Shown piece by piece: positions 63,987-64,000 of a DNA stretch of 64,000 bases. Position 1 is the first letter of the stretch. Each line of letters begins with the position of its first letter. Source of the stretch: Lacipirellula limnantheis (GTDB lineage: Bacteria > Planctomycetota > Planctomycetia > Pirellulales > Lacipirellulaceae); assembly GCF_007746075.1 (NCBI RefSeq), contig NZ_CP036339.1, forward strand, positions 2,819,786 to 2,883,785. Reading direction: 5' to 3'. The notes beneath the pieces were generated by a model. That model saw only the letters and a list, made by a program, of their open reading frames with translations, was not told the origin of the DNA and did not search any database. Both the position numbers and the translations under genes were made by a program.

Positions 63987-64000
63987 ATGCGATGGATACT
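63987..64000 (+). CDS. Possible start of a further gene, cut by the window edge
   Basis: An ATG at 63987 follows the esterase stop by 24 bp and reads M-R-W-I before the window ends. Too little is visible to identify it; same strand and small gap suggest a cotranscribed gene, but it may be chance. Confidence 0.2.

Overview
The window is high-GC bacterial chromosome. It most likely comes from a planctomycete of the order Pirellulales, perhaps Lacipirellulaceae (inference, no search run). The evidence is a set of planctomycete hallmark proteins: DUF1501 and PSCyt1/DUF1549/DUF1553 proteins as an adjacent pair, a giant PVC-type haem-binding dehydrogenase, a ThuA-like protein, several secreted PEP-CTERM proteins with a single EF-hand/dockerin-like calcium loop, an ECF sigma factor overlapping a WD40 Ser/Thr kinase, and a short sigma-like protein at the left edge. 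No tRNA, rRNA or CRISPR array was seen.

Layout. 1-0.54 kb: sigma-like gene running off the edge, with a long leader hairpin. 1.3-6.4 kb: ThuA-like, PVC-haem dehydrogenase and nitrilase-type hydrolase, all on +. 6.6-13.2 kb: secreted polysaccharide- or envelope-related genes (a large alpha-galactosidase-like hydrolase, an unknown barrel-like protein, a PEP-CTERM protein and a PQQ-propeller/EF-hand protein). 14.4-15.3 kb: small orphan ORF and an aquaporin-type channel. 15.7-25.3 kb: a complete chemosensory gene cluster on -, in transcription order STPK-REC-REC, CheA, CheW, soluble PAS-MCP, CheY, CheB, CheR, CheX. 25.8-28.1 kb: propeller plus alpha-toroid secreted protein. 28.4-33.5 kb: a worn region with an IS66 fragment, a histidine kinase followed by a 30-codon stump of its response regulator, small proteins, a cupin and a nonsense-mutated serine recombinase. 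33.8-37.7 kb: ECF sigma/WD40 kinase pair. 38.8-42.6 kb: DUF1501/PSCyt1 pair. 42.6-44.3 kb: decayed DNA including an ABC-ATPase pseudogene. 44.4-50.6 kb: CusA/CusB-type heavy-metal efflux and a VIT-family transporter. 51.0-53.1 kb: two tandem PEP-CTERM genes. 53.5-59.1 kb: cytochrome b561-like protein, a Ca2+-type P-ATPase, an alcohol dehydrogenase and a broken P1B-type metal ATPase. 59.2-64.0 kb: beta-helix PEP-CTERM protein, alginate-lyase-like protein and a Tat-exported esterase.

How the genes work together. The chemosensory cluster holds every core component (receptor, CheW, CheA, CheY, methylation and demethylation enzymes, phosphatase). The unusual feature is the leading Ser/Thr kinase carrying two receiver domains, the first of which has lost its phosphoacceptor Asp. 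The secreted hydrolases, ThuA/PVC-haem proteins, alginate-lyase-like protein and esterase fit a polysaccharide-degrading lifestyle. The 44-59 kb block is rich in metal and cation transport, with one transporter already a pseudogene.

The most interesting signals are the STPK-REC-REC protein, the shared EF-hand plus PEP-CTERM ending of three proteins with perfect 12-bp hairpins after two of the PEP-CTERM genes, the propeller-toroid fusion, and several pseudogenes caught with one in-frame stop codon.
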